A stretch of 64,000 bases of DNA from Hyphomicrobium_A sp036559705 (GCA_036559705.1 DATBSP010000162.1:4719-68718); one strand, 5' to 3'. Shown: positions 19,975 through 30,024, counted from the stretch's first letter. Numbers and translations: made by a program. The notes: generated by a model not told the origin, from the sequence alone.

Positions 19975-22904
19975 AAAACGAGACGAGGAAACCCATGACG
20001 AGCGAAGCCAACGCCATGACGCTCATCAAGGAGAAGGACTACGGCACCCCCGCGGTCCACGCCGTTAATAACAAGACGGTGACACTTGAGATTGACGGCC
20101 AGGAGGTCACGGTTGCCGAAGGCACGTCGATCATGCGTGCTGCCGCGGACCTCGGCATCATGGTGCCGAAGCTGTGCGCCACCGACAGCCTCGACCCCTT
20201 CGGCTCTTGCCGCCTTTGCCTCGTCGAGATCGAGGGTCGGCGCGGGACGCCGGCCTCGTGCACCACGCCGGTAGCGCCGGGGATCAAGGTCTCCACTCAG
20301 AATGACCGCCTCGCCCGCATCCGCAAGGGCGTGATGGAGCTCTACATCTCCGACCATCCGCTCGACTGCCTCACCTGTGCCGCCAACGGCGACTGCGAGC
20401 TGCAGGATATGGCCGGCGCGGTCGGTCTGCGCGAGGTGCGCTACGGCTATGCGGGCGAGAACCATGTGTTCGCGCGCGCGAATGGCGAAGCAAATCCGCT
20501 GTGGCAGGCGAAGGACACGTCGAACCCCTACTTCCAGTTTGAGCCGTCGAAGTGCATCGTCTGCTCGCGCTGCGTCCGCGCTTGCGAGGAAGTGCAGGGC
20601 ACGTTCGCACTGACGATCGACGGTCGCGGCTTTGCCTCGCATGTCTCCGCCAGCATGGACGAAGACTTCCTCTCTTCAGAGTGCGTCTCCTGCGGCGCCT
20701 GCGTGCAGGCCTGCCCGACCGCGACACTGATCGAAAAGTCGGTCGTCGATCACGGCCAGCCCGAACACAGCGTCGTCACCACCTGCGCCTACTGCGGCGT
20801 CGGCTGCTCCTTTAAGGCGGAGATGCAGGGCGAACGCGTCGTGCGCATGGTGCCCTACAAGGACGGCGGCGCCAACGAGGGCCACTCGTGCGTCAAGGGC
20901 CGCTTCGCGTTCGGGTACTCGACGCACAAGGACCGCGTGCTGAACCCGATGATCCGCGAGAAGATCACCGATGCGTGGCGCGAAGTCTCGTGGGACGAAG
21001 CGATCAAGTTCGCCGCCGATCGCTTCAAGGCGGTGCAGGCAAAGTACGGCCGTGGCTCCATCGGCGGCATCACCTCCTCGCGCACGACCAACGAGGAAGT
21101 GTACGTCGTGCAGCGCATGGTGCGCGCCGCCTTCGGCAACAACAACGTCGACACCTGCGCCCGCGTCTGCCATTCGCCGACGGGTTATGGTTTGAAGCAA
21201 ACGTTCGGCGAGTCCGCCGGCACGCAGGACTTCAAGAGCGTCGACAAGTCCGACGTCATCATGGTCATCGGCGCCAACCCGACCGACGGCCACCCCGTGT
21301 TCGCCTCGCGCATGAAGAAGCGCTTGCGCGAGGGCGCCCGCCTGATCGTTGTCGATCCTCGCCGCACCGACATCGTGCGCAGCCCGCACGTCGAGGCCGA
21401 CCATCACTTGCAGCTGCGCCCGAGCACCAACGTCGCCGTGCTCAACGCCATGACGCACGTGGTTGTCACCGAAGGCATGACCGATCGCAGCTTCGTTGCC
21501 GCCCGTTGCGACAAGGAAGACTTCGCCCGCTGGGCGAAGTTCATCAAGGATCCGAAGCACTCGCCGGAAGCCATGGAGCCGATCACCGGTGTCCCGGCCG
21601 AGGAGATCCGTGGTGCGGCGCGCCTGTTCGCCACCGGCGGTAATGCCGCCATCTATTACGGCCTCGGTGTGACTGAGCACAGCCAGGGGTCGACCATGGT
21701 CATGGCAATGGCCAACCTCGCCATGGTGACCGGCAATATCGGCCACGAGGGCGTCGGCGTGAACCCGCTGCGCGGCCAGAATAACGTTCAGGGTTCGTGC
21801 GACATGGGCTCGTTCCCGCACGAGTTCCCCGGCTACCGCCACGTCTCCAACGAGGCGACGCGCAAGCTGTTCGAGAAGGAGTGGAAGGTCGAGCTCTCTG
21901 GCGAGCCCGGCCTGCGGATTCCGAACATGTTCGACGAAGCTGCCGCCGGCACCTTCAAGGGTCTGTTCGTACATGGCGAGGACATCGCCCAGTCCGACCC
22001 CAACACCCATCACGTCGAGCACGCGCTCGAGTCGCTGGATATTCTCGTGGTGCAGGACCTGTTCCTCAACGAGACGGCGGCGTTCGCGCACGTGTTCTTC
22101 CCCGGCACATCCTTCCTCGAGAAGGATGGCACCTTCACCAACGCCGAGCGGCGCGTGAACCGCGTGCGCCCGGTGATGCAGGAGAAGCAGGGCATGGCCG
22201 AGTGGGAGATCGTCTGCCGCCTCTCTACCGCCATGGGCTATCCCATGATGTACACGTCCGCCGCGGCGATCATGGACGAGATCGCCTCGGTGACGCCCAC
22301 CTTCAAGAACATCTCGTTCAAGAGGCTCGACGAGCTGGGCAGCGTGCAGTGGCCGTGCGACGACGAGGCGCCGACCGGCACCCCGATCATGCACACCGAG
22401 GAGTTCACGCGCGGCAAGGGCCGCTTCATGCTCACCGAGTTCGTGGCAACGCCCGAGCGCTCGAACCGTAACTTCCCGCTCATTCTCACGACCGGCCGCA
22501 TCCTCAGTCAGTACAACGTCGGCGCCCAGACGCGGCGCACCGAAAACGTCGTCTGGTACCAGGAGGACATCCTCGAGATGCACCCCTCAGACGCGGAGGT
22601 CCGCGGCATCAAGGACGGCACCATGGCCTCACTGACGAGCCGCGTCGGTGGAACGACCATGCGTGTCAATGTCACCGACCGCGTGCCGCCAGGCGTCGTT
22701 TACTCGACCTTCCACTTCCCGGTCAGCGGTGCCAACGTCATAACCACCGAAAACTCAGACTGGGCAACCAACTGCCCCGAGTACAAGGTGACGGCGGTGC
22801 AGGTGACGCCTTCCAACCGGCCCTCCGAATGGCAGGACGAGTGGGAGGAGCGCGAGCGCGAGAACAAGCGTATCGGCGACAAGTCGCTGGTCGCGGCGGA
22901 GTGA
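19971..22904 (+). CDS. fdsA: NAD-dependent formate dehydrogenase alpha subunit (Cys type)
   Basis: The catalytic subunit that oxidises formate to CO2 at a bis-MGD Mo (or W) centre. In order: an N-terminal [2Fe-2S] ferredoxin domain (FGSCRLC), a His-Cys3 cluster (HPLDCLTCAANGDC), two ferredoxin-type [4Fe-4S] motifs (CIVCSRCVRAC, CVSCGACVQAC), a domain-entry [4Fe-4S] (CAYCGVGC) and the catalytic region TCARVCHSP near residue 400, where Cys ligates the metal and is followed by His. No selenocysteine codon is needed. ATG 19971 overlaps fdsB; ATG 19995 has a better GAGGAAA ribosome site and may be used. 977 residues. Confidence 0.97.
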   Translation: MKNETRKPMTSEANAMTLIKEKDYGTPAVHAVNNKTVTLEIDGQEVTVAEGTSIMRAAADLGIMVPKLCATDSLDPFGSCRLCLVEIEGRRGTPASCTTPVAPGIKVSTQNDRLARIRKGVMELYISDHPLDCLTCAANGDCELQDMAGAVGLREVRYGYAGENHVFARANGEANPLWQAKDTSNPYFQFEPSKCIVCSRCVRACEEVQGTFALTIDGRGFASHVSASMDEDFLSSECVSCGACVQACPTATLIEKSVVDHGQPEHSVVTTCAYCGVGCSFKAEMQGERVVRMVPYKDGGANEGHSCVKGRFAFGYSTHKDRVLNPMIREKITDAWREVSWDEAIKFAADRFKAVQAKYGRGSIGGITSSRTTNEEVYVVQRMVRAAFGNNNVDTCARVCHSPTGYGLKQTFGESAGTQDFKSVDKSDVIMVIGANPTDGHPVFASRMKKRLREGARLIVVDPRRTDIVRSPHVEADHHLQLRPSTNVAVLNAMTHVVVTEGMTDRSFVAARCDKEDFARWAKFIKDPKHSPEAMEPITGVPAEEIRGAARLFATGGNAAIYYGLGVTEHSQGSTMVMAMANLAMVTGNIGHEGVGVNPLRGQNNVQGSCDMGSFPHEFPGYRHVSNEATRKLFEKEWKVELSGEPGLRIPNMFDEAAAGTFKGLFVHGEDIAQSDPNTHHVEHALESLDILVVQDLFLNETAAFAHVFFPGTSFLEKDGTFTNAERRVNRVRPVMQEKQGMAEWEIVCRLSTAMGYPMMYTSAAAIMDEIASVTPTFKNISFKRLDELGSVQWPCDDEAPTGTPIMHTEEFTRGKGRFMLTEFVATPERSNRNFPLILTTGRILSQYNVGAQTRRTENVVWYQEDILEMHPSDAEVRGIKDGTMASLTSRVGGTTMRVNVTDRVPPGVVYSTFHFPVSGANVITTENSDWATNCPEYKVTAVQVTPSNRPSEWQDEWEERERENKRIGDKSLVAAE

Positions 22905-22985
22905 TGGCGGGCGCGCGGGCGACTCAAATTTACAGGTCTCGCGCGCCATGGCATCTCCGCGGTATGAGTTTTCGATGACCGTCCG

Positions 22986-23807
22986 ATGACTGCCATGGCC
23001 AATCCTGCCGAGGTCGCCGACCGCGGCGCCGCGCTTTGCTCGGTGCCGGCCGAAGGTATCTCAATCGATGCGAGCGGCCAGCAGGCGCCAGTCACCTGGC
23101 AGCTCCCTGAGGAGGTGCCCGTCGCGCTGCTGATCAACTCCGTGCCCTACACGGTCATGATGGCGACCCCCGCCAATCTCACTGATTTCGGTATCGGCTT
23201 CGCGCTCGCCGAAGGCATCATTCCCCACCGCTCCGACATCCTCGGCGTTATCGCCATGCCGGTGGAGAACGGGCATGCCGTCGACGTCGCCATCGACGAG
23301 GAGGCGCTCGCCGAAGCCCGCATGCCGCGCCGCTCGCTTGAGGGTCGCTCGGGCTGCGGCCTGTGTGGCGTCGAGAACATCGCCGACGTCGTGCGCGTCA
23401 CCGAGCCGGTGCCCCATACCGTCCACCCGTCAGCCGAAGCGATCCTCAAGGCGGCCACCGAGCTTCCCAAGCGGCAGACCATGAACCGCTTCAATCGCAC
23501 GGTGCACGGCGCTGCCTGGGCAACCCTCGCCGGCGACATCCTCGTCGTGCGCGAGGACGTCGGGCGCCATAACGCGCTCGACAAGCTGGTCGGCACGCTG
23601 GCGGAAACCGGCACCGATCTCACCACCGGCTTCGTCATCATGACCAGCCGTTGCAGCTTTGAGCTCGTCCAGAAGTCGGCGACCTACGGGATCGGCGCCC
23701 TTGTCACTGTCTCGGCGCCCACGGCGCTCGCCCTCAAGCTCGCACGAAAGGCGCGGCTTTTCATCGCCTCGCTCGGCGGAGAAAACGTTGTCATCTTCAA
23801 TAGTTAG
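22986..23807 (+). CDS. fdhD: Formate dehydrogenase sulfurtransferase FdhD/FdsC
   Basis: A cytoplasmic chaperone-like sulfurtransferase that inserts the sulfido ligand at the Mo site of formate dehydrogenase. The CxxC motif is GRSGCGLCGVENI, and the 273-residue length fits. In Fds operons this gene is also called fdsC, in the order fdsGBACD, which is the order seen here. A gap of 81 bases follows fdsA. Confidence 0.95.
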   Translation: MTAMANPAEVADRGAALCSVPAEGISIDASGQQAPVTWQLPEEVPVALLINSVPYTVMMATPANLTDFGIGFALAEGIIPHRSDILGVIAMPVENGHAVDVAIDEEALAEARMPRRSLEGRSGCGLCGVENIADVVRVTEPVPHTVHPSAEAILKAATELPKRQTMNRFNRTVHGAAWATLAGDILVVREDVGRHNALDKLVGTLAETGTDLTTGFVIMTSRCSFELVQKSATYGIGALVTVSAPTALALKLARKARLFIASLGGENVVIFNS

Positions 23808-23835
23808 TCACCACGGTTCAGAAAGCACTGCCCGC

Positions 23836-24054
23836 ATGGAAAACCGCGACATGATCCGCATGGCCAACCAGATCGCGGCTTTTTTTGAAGCCTACCCGCG
23901 CACCGAGGCGCTCGACGGCGTCGCCGCCCATATCCGCAACTTCTGGACCCCACGCATGCGCAAGCACCTCACGGAGTACATAGAAGCTGGAGCGGAGGGC
24001 CTCTCCCCACTCGTGACGGCAGCGATCGCGCCCAAGGCGAAGGCCAAGTCCTGA
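23836..24054 (+). CDS. fdsD: Formate dehydrogenase delta subunit
   Basis: A 72-residue protein starting MENRDMIRMANQIAAFFEAYP and containing HIRNFWTPRMRKHL, characteristic of FdsD. It is needed for maturation or stability of Fds-type formate dehydrogenases. It starts at ATG 23836, 28 bases after fdhD, as the last gene of the operon. Confidence 0.92.
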   Translation: MENRDMIRMANQIAAFFEAYPRTEALDGVAAHIRNFWTPRMRKHLTEYIEAGAEGLSPLVTAAIAPKAKAKS

Positions 24055-24248
24055 CGCGGAGTTCTGCCGCGACTTTAGGCAAAACACGAAGTCGACGGCC
24101 TGCTGAAATGCCATGGTGGCCGACGCGCACCATCCGCTTGCAGCGGTCCGTAAGCAGGCATAGTATTGACGACCTGCAAGCTGCCGGCATTTCCGCGGCC
24201 CGAAGCGGCTACCCGCGTATTTGCAGATGGACAGCCCAGGAGGCTCCC

Positions 24249-24713
24249 ATGGGTATCGCACTGACGCTGCAGGAATACCTCGACGACCACCACGTCCCCT
24301 ACGATGTGATGCTGCACAAGCGCACGCACTGCTCGTTCGACACCGCGCGCGCGACGCATGTGCCGGGCGAGCGTCTCGCCAAGGCAGTGGTCCTGACGCG
24401 CGAGGGCGGCTTCGTCATCGCCGTGGTTCCCGCAACAGCGCGCGTGCGCCTCGATGTCATCGAGCGCATGCTGCACTGCCGCGTCTATCTCGCCAGCGAG
24501 GATGAAATCAGCGAGCTGTTTCCCGACTGCGACTTGGGCGCGGTCCCACCGCTACCCGAGGCCTACGCAGTCGATGCGTTCGTCGACGAGAGCTTCGACA
24601 AGCAGCCCGACGTCTACCTCGAAGGCGGTGACCACCGCAGCCTCGTGCACATGACCGGAGAGGCCTTTCGCACGATCATGAAGGACGTGCGCCGGGCGAG
24701 CATCGCCGCCTAG
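24249..24713 (+). CDS. YbaK/ProX-like aminoacyl-tRNA deacylase domain protein
   Basis: A 154-residue stand-alone editing-domain protein of the YbaK/EbsC family, whose members remove mischarged amino acids from tRNA. The visible core is LAKAVVLTREGGFVIAVVPA with a C-terminal LEGGDHRSLVHMTGEAF. AGGAGG precedes ATG 24249 by a few bases, which sets the start; the longer in-frame extension to 24108 has no support. Substrate specificity cannot be told. Confidence 0.85.
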   Translation: MGIALTLQEYLDDHHVPYDVMLHKRTHCSFDTARATHVPGERLAKAVVLTREGGFVIAVVPATARVRLDVIERMLHCRVYLASEDEISELFPDCDLGAVPPLPEAYAVDAFVDESFDKQPDVYLEGGDHRSLVHMTGEAFRTIMKDVRRASIAA

Positions 24714-24719
24714 CGCCGC

Positions 24720-27700
24720 CTAAACAATCGCCGTCTTGTCTAGGTGCGCCTCGATCAGGGGAAAGATATCGCGCGCGGCGCTTTTGCCGAAGATGCAGTC
24801 GATGTGCCCATAGCCGGGGATCACGTGGCGCTCGTAGAGCTGCCGCCCGTTCGCCTCCGCCAGACGCTCGACCGTGCGCGCCGTACTCTCCGGCTTGAAG
24901 CAGGCATTTTCGGCGCCGTGCACGAAGAGGATCGGCAGCGCCAACCGGTCGACGTGCGGCAGGTAAACGTCGCCGCCTTCGGCATCGAGCAGGCGACCTT
25001 TGCGCGCAAACAGCGCGAGCTGCCGGAACGCCTCGATGTTTGCCTCGCCGAACATTTCCGCGAGGCCCGACGTCACCGTCGCGTTGTTGAGCTGCTCGAG
25101 GTTGTACAGCCGGCCATAGAGCGCCGTGATCCGATTGCTTGTGGCGTCGTGCGTGCGCTCCGAGCGCGGTACCGGCGCGATTATCCGCAGGATCTGGTCG
25201 AGCAGTCGCTCGCGCAACGGGTCGGCGGTCGTCGCCCTGGCGTTAACGACGTCGATACCCATCGCATCGAACAGTTGCGGAGCACGCAAGTAGGCCAGCA
25301 GCCGCTGCGGGAACCACGGCACCACGTAGTCGGTCGAGATCTGCGAGATCACGGCCGAGCGCACGCCCTCGAGGCCGGCCAGCATGGACATGGTGAAGGT
25401 GGTGGCGCCGAAGCAATGCGCGATGACCTGCACGGTCGACGAGCGGGTGATGCCGCGCACCTTGGCGAACGCCGCCGGGTAGTCCTTCAGCGCCACGTCG
25501 TCGGCGTTCCACAGCTCGTGCGCGTACGGCAGGTCGACGCTGGCGCGATAGTCGAGCAGCCAGCAGTCGTACTCGGCCGCCACCAGGTATTCGAGCAGGT
25601 TTGTATCGATCGTATCGATCGAGAAGATGAGGCTCGAAACGCCGAGCCCGTGCGTGAAGATCAGCGGGCCCTTGTTGCCGCCCTGATAGCGCGTCAGCCG
25701 CAGGATCTTGCCGTCGTCCGTGCGCACGAAGTGGGTCTCGGGCTCCGGCACGCGCAACGTCCGCTTCTTGCGTGGCGTGAACACGTCATAGCGGCCTGAG
25801 CGCGCCAGCACGCCGCCATAGGTGGCGAACAGCTCGCGGCTGAAAAACGTGCCGAACTTGCCGACGGCCCGTATGCGATCGGCGGCATCGCGGCCGCCGA
25901 CGCCGCGCAACGTCTGCATCTGGACATAGAAATCGGACGGTGCGATCTCCAAGAGGCCGCGGGCGACACGCCCGAGCTGGCCCTGCGCGCCCTTGCCGAT
26001 ATCGACGTTGAGCCGCGTCGTATCGCGCCACAGGTCGAGCGAGGCGTCCGAGCGCACCACCTTGTAGCCGACGAACTGATACTCCGAGCCGTCGCGCGCG
26101 CCGAGCGAGAAGCGATAGTCGAAGCGCTTAGTCTCCACCGTGTGCTCGTCGACGCGCATCAGGTTGAACTTGCCGTCGAAGATTTCCAGCGGATCCGGCG
26201 ACAGTGCCGGGCACTCGACGGAGCCGACGATGCGCCCGGCATGCTGCTGATCCGACACGAAGCGGTCGACGTCGTCGATCAGCACAGTCACCGTGAAGCT
26301 GCACGCGTGGCCTTCCTCCTTGCCGCGCCGCGCCGCCGTGTCGTGGGGCAACGTCGTCGCCGGCGAGATGAACCCTGCCATGCGCTCGGTGAACTCGACG
26401 CCGGCCGGCTTGATCGTCTCGCGGCCGCCGGGTGCGGCGATGAGCATCGGTGCGTCAAACTTCTGCGTTTCGGAGAATTCCCAGCCCCGATCCTTGGCGA
26501 GGTGGATCATCGCCCGCTCGGCCAGGGCCGTGATCGTCAGCAACGGGTTGACGCCTAGCGGCCGCGGAATGACCGAGCCGTCGCACACATAAAGTCCGGC
26601 ATGCACTGCGCCCTCCACTGCGTCGGGGCGCCCGTCGAACACCTGGCACTTGTGATTGACGACCCCGGTCTTACGGTCCCTGCCCATGGTGCAGCCGCCG
26701 AGCGGGTGGACCGAGATGAGATTGTGCCCGAACAGTGTGTCGGTCAGCGGGTTGCGCGTGTAGTTGCCGCCCGTTGCCTGCGTCGCCTTGCGCAGATTGC
26801 GGTCGACCTTCTCAAAAATCGGCTGCGCCGCAACTTTGGGCCACGACAACTTCAGCTTGCCCTCATCGAGCGCGATCCGGCCGTTGCCGTCGTCGTGGCT
26901 CATGACGAGGTAGGTCTGCGTGCGATTGACCGCGCCTTGGTAGGCGCCAAACAGAAGGCTCTGGCGCCGGCGCGTCCGCTCGGCGATGAAGTCGATGACG
27001 CCGCGGTCGGTGTCCTCTCCGAACTTGTCGCCGCCCGTGGCCAGCAACGCCGGCAAGATCGGTGCGAGCGCCGAGGGGATAGAGCCTTCCTCGATCACCA
27101 TGCCGTCTTCCAGCTTGGGTGTATCGCGCAGATCGATGAGGCCGGTGATGCACGGACCCACAGGTCCCGTCTCAGCGACCGGCGGCTCGCCGACGCCAAT
27201 GCCGTTGACGGACACGTCGTTGTTGTAGGCAAAGGCCAGCACGTCGCCGTTGCCTGTAAACCGCTCGCCGAGTCGATCGGAGACGGGAAGCCCCTCCTCG
27301 CTCGAGCGTAAGAGAATTTCGGTCGAACCAAGCGTGCCGGCGGCGAGCACGACGACGTCGCAAGTAATCGACTGGTCGGCGGCAGCGAACTTCTCGCGCT
27401 CGTGGCCATTCGGCTCGAAGAACACGCGCCAACGGCCGCGCTCCTGGCGTACGTGCGTCACACGCATCTCGGTGAAGATCTCGGCACCGTGATGGAACGC
27501 ATCGGCAAGGTACGTCACCTGCACTGTATTCTTGGATCCTACGTTACAGCCCGAGCAGCAGTCGCCGCACAGCGTGCAGGCAGGCTGCTCGACCCCCGCG
27601 TAGTTCACCTGCTTCTCGAAGGTCACGTTGATCGGCGGCCGCACTACGTCCTTGCATAGCGCGTTGCCGCTGACACCCAGCGCGTTGAGCTTATCGAGCG

Positions 27701-28154
27701 CCGGGCCCTGATACGGCACCGGCCGCAGGACCTCCATGGCGCGCGAAAAGCCTTCTTGGCGCATCTGGTCCTGCGCAATCTCGGGCGGCCACACCGGATC
27801 GTCCCACACGCGCGGGTCCGGGGGCAGCGAGACGTTGGCGTTGACCAGCGAGCCGCCGCCCAGGCCGCAGCCGACGAAAACGTGGATGTCCTTGCCCAGC
27901 CGCAGATCGTAGAGCCCGGTCGGCGATCCGGACACGCGCGTGCCGTCTTGCGAAACCTGGAACTGCTCCTGCGCCTCGATCATGCGATCCGGGAAGTCGC
28001 CGATGGCGAATTCCTGTCCGCGCTCGAGCACGGCGACCTTCTTGCCGGCGCGCGCCATGCGCGAGGCCGCAACGCCCCCGCCATAGCCTGAGCCAACGAC
28101 GACGACGTCGTAACGCAGCTTCAGCTCGGCGACGGACTTCGACAATCGCCGCAT
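24720..28154 (-). CDS. GMC oxidoreductase fused to an alpha/beta hydrolase
   Basis: A 1144-residue two-enzyme fusion. Residues 1-570 are a cholesterol-oxidase-like GMC flavoenzyme: FAD motif YDVVVVGSGYGGGVAASRMA, a five-cysteine motif CTLCGDCCSGCNVGSK near residues 190-205, and HPLGGCTMG with ITALAERA at the C-terminal side. Residues about 570-830 hold a linker domain beginning FTERMAGF. Residues about 840-1140 are an alpha/beta hydrolase with oxyanion-type FTHGLGVSS, nucleophile elbow IAHCFGATT with Cys914 where Ser is usual, and His in GYGHIDCIF. ATG 28154 is one base after the stop of the upstream GMC gene. Likely substrate: a hydrophobic alcohol or ester, by family only. Confidence 0.88.
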   Translation of the reverse strand: MRRLSKSVAELKLRYDVVVVGSGYGGGVAASRMARAGKKVAVLERGQEFAIGDFPDRMIEAQEQFQVSQDGTRVSGSPTGLYDLRLGKDIHVFVGCGLGGGSLVNANVSLPPDPRVWDDPVWPPEIAQDQMRQEGFSRAMEVLRPVPYQGPALDKLNALGVSGNALCKDVVRPPINVTFEKQVNYAGVEQPACTLCGDCCSGCNVGSKNTVQVTYLADAFHHGAEIFTEMRVTHVRQERGRWRVFFEPNGHEREKFAAADQSITCDVVVLAAGTLGSTEILLRSSEEGLPVSDRLGERFTGNGDVLAFAYNNDVSVNGIGVGEPPVAETGPVGPCITGLIDLRDTPKLEDGMVIEEGSIPSALAPILPALLATGGDKFGEDTDRGVIDFIAERTRRRQSLLFGAYQGAVNRTQTYLVMSHDDGNGRIALDEGKLKLSWPKVAAQPIFEKVDRNLRKATQATGGNYTRNPLTDTLFGHNLISVHPLGGCTMGRDRKTGVVNHKCQVFDGRPDAVEGAVHAGLYVCDGSVIPRPLGVNPLLTITALAERAMIHLAKDRGWEFSETQKFDAPMLIAAPGGRETIKPAGVEFTERMAGFISPATTLPHDTAARRGKEEGHACSFTVTVLIDDVDRFVSDQQHAGRIVGSVECPALSPDPLEIFDGKFNLMRVDEHTVETKRFDYRFSLGARDGSEYQFVGYKVVRSDASLDLWRDTTRLNVDIGKGAQGQLGRVARGLLEIAPSDFYVQMQTLRGVGGRDAADRIRAVGKFGTFFSRELFATYGGVLARSGRYDVFTPRKKRTLRVPEPETHFVRTDDGKILRLTRYQGGNKGPLIFTHGLGVSSLIFSIDTIDTNLLEYLVAAEYDCWLLDYRASVDLPYAHELWNADDVALKDYPAAFAKVRGITRSSTVQVIAHCFGATTFTMSMLAGLEGVRSAVISQISTDYVVPWFPQRLLAYLRAPQLFDAMGIDVVNARATTADPLRERLLDQILRIIAPVPRSERTHDATSNRITALYGRLYNLEQLNNATVTSGLAEMFGEANIEAFRQLALFARKGRLLDAEGGDVYLPHVDRLALPILFVHGAENACFKPESTARTVERLAEANGRQLYERHVIPGYGHIDCIFGKSAARDIFPLIEAHLDKTAIV

Positions 28155-28155
28155 G

Positions 28156-30018
28156 TCACACTCCCTCGACCGGCGCAGGGCTGCGCCGGCGCCAGCGCGC
28201 AAACCAGGCAAGGTTCCGCTCGCGCGCCTTGTCCGGCTGCTCGGCAGCCGGCGTCACCACCTGCAGCGGCGCGGCTTCCTCACGCATCTGCCAACCCCGT
28301 TCGCGCGCGAGCAAGATCATCGCACGCTCGGCCAGCGCCGTGATGGTCATGAGTGGGTGAATGCCTAACGGGCACGGGATCACGGCGCCGTCGCACACAT
28401 AGAGACCGGCGTGGACCGCATCCGGCGCGACGCCCTGGCTTGCATCGAAGACCTGGCCTTTATGGTTGACGACGCCGCTCGAGCTGCTCCCGCCCATGGT
28501 GCAGCCGCCGAGCGGATGCACGGTCATGAGGTTGCCGCCCAGCACCTTCTCGGACACCGGGTTGCGCAGGTATGTGCCGCCCGTGGCATGCGTCGCCGTC
28601 TTCAAGGCTTCCTCGATGCGCTGGAAGACGCGCTGCTGCGGACCATTGCTCCACTCCAGGACGAGGCGGTCGTCAGTCAGGCGCATCAGCCCGTTGCCGG
28701 CATCGTGGCCGACGGCGAGGAAGGTTAGCGTGTTGTGCACGGCACCTTGATAGGCGCCCTTTATAAGGCTGTCGGTGGCTCGCTCCATGTCCTCGAGCTG
28801 GTCGCCCAGCGATCGCTCCTCTCGCTCGCCGAAGACGGCGGCGCCGGGCGCCAGCATTGCCGGCAGCACCGAGGCGAAGGCGCTCGGCAGGGCGCATTCG
28901 CACATGGCGAGGCCGTCGCGAACATCCTTGGTGTCGCGCAGATCGATGAGCGCGTTGACCGCCTGCCCGACGGGAGGCACCTGCGCCTTTGGCGGCTGAC
29001 CGACACCGACGCCGTTGACCGAAATGTCGTTGTTGTAGGCGAGCGCAATGGCATCGCCGTTCGACGTGAAGCGGCTGCCGAGCCATTCGGACAGCGCCAG
29101 GCCCTCGGACCGCGAGCGCAGCAGGATTTCCGTCGAGCCGAGCGTGCCCGCCGACAGCACCACGATGTCGGCGGTGATGAAGTATTTGTGCCCGCGATGC
29201 GTGTCGGCATCCGTCGGCACGGCCCACACGCGCCAGCCGCCCCGCTCGTCCTTGGCCAGCGACAGCACACGCACGCCAGTGAAGACCTCGGCACCGAACG
29301 CTGCAGCGTCGGCGATGTACGTTGAGGCGACCGTCGTCTTGGCGCCGACGTTGCAGCCGCTGCAGCAGTCGCCGCACTCGATACAAGCTTCCTGTTGCAC
29401 GCCGGCGGCGTTGGGACCGCTTTCATACACCACGTGCAGCGGAATCGACGTCACCGGCCGATCGAAGGCCGACGCAGCAACGCGCAGTGCCGCCACCTTC
29501 TCGTAGCCGGGCCCATTGCGCGAAACCTCCGGCCGCAACATGTGGCGCGCGCGCACGAAACCTTCGGCCAGAAGCCGGTCGCGGCGCACCTCGCTGGGCC
29601 AGGCGGAGTCATCGAACACGCGTGCATCAGGCGACAGACAGACGTTGGCGTTGATCAGCGACGTGCCACCGAGCCCGCACGCCATCAGCACGTTGACGTC
29701 CTTGCCGACACGCACATCGAACAGCGCCATCGCCGAGCCGAGGCGTCCCTGTGGACCGTTCAACTGCGTTTCGGCGCTGGCGCGTGCCGCGCCATCGGGA
29801 AAATCGCCGGGAAGGAATTCGCGGCCGCGCTCGAGGACGGCGACTTTCTGCCCGCAGCGCGCTAGCCGGGAGGCGGCGACGCCGCCGCCATAACCCGATC
29901 CCACCACGACCACATCGTAGTGCGCCTTGAGCTTCGAAGCGGGCATCGACAGCCGCGCCTGCATACGCTTCAACTCTCCCCGGTCCTCAGTACGCGATCC
30001 GTGCGGAGCCGCGCTCAT
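28156..30018 (-). CDS. GMC-family FAD oxidoreductase
   Basis: A 620-residue flavoenzyme of the cholesterol oxidase / long-chain alcohol oxidase branch of the GMC family. It has the FAD motif YDVVVVGSGYGGGVAASRLA, the cysteine motif CIECGDCCSGCNVGAK, SAGTLGSTEILLRS, HPLGGCTMGG and ITALAERAMI. It aligns along its length with the first half of the downstream fusion protein, so the two are paralogues. No signal peptide is seen. TGAGGACAA before ATG 30018 overlaps the stop of the metallophosphoesterase gene, and its own stop is one base before the next start, so the three genes form one operon. Confidence 0.9.
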   Translation of the reverse strand: MSAAPHGSRTEDRGELKRMQARLSMPASKLKAHYDVVVVGSGYGGGVAASRLARCGQKVAVLERGREFLPGDFPDGAARASAETQLNGPQGRLGSAMALFDVRVGKDVNVLMACGLGGTSLINANVCLSPDARVFDDSAWPSEVRRDRLLAEGFVRARHMLRPEVSRNGPGYEKVAALRVAASAFDRPVTSIPLHVVYESGPNAAGVQQEACIECGDCCSGCNVGAKTTVASTYIADAAAFGAEVFTGVRVLSLAKDERGGWRVWAVPTDADTHRGHKYFITADIVVLSAGTLGSTEILLRSRSEGLALSEWLGSRFTSNGDAIALAYNNDISVNGVGVGQPPKAQVPPVGQAVNALIDLRDTKDVRDGLAMCECALPSAFASVLPAMLAPGAAVFGEREERSLGDQLEDMERATDSLIKGAYQGAVHNTLTFLAVGHDAGNGLMRLTDDRLVLEWSNGPQQRVFQRIEEALKTATHATGGTYLRNPVSEKVLGGNLMTVHPLGGCTMGGSSSSGVVNHKGQVFDASQGVAPDAVHAGLYVCDGAVIPCPLGIHPLMTITALAERAMILLARERGWQMREEAAPLQVVTPAAEQPDKARERNLAWFARWRRRSPAPVEGV

Positions 30019-30024
30019 TTGTCC

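Noticed and set aside
20676..22583. A 635-codon minus-strand frame inside fdsA
   Set aside because: It is antisense to the strongly conserved FdsA and contains Arg/Gly/His-rich low-complexity sequence only.
23875..23895. T-rich hairpin resembling a terminator
   Set aside because: It lies inside fdsD, where GCTTTTTTTGAAGCC codes AFFEA; a stop there would cut the subunit.
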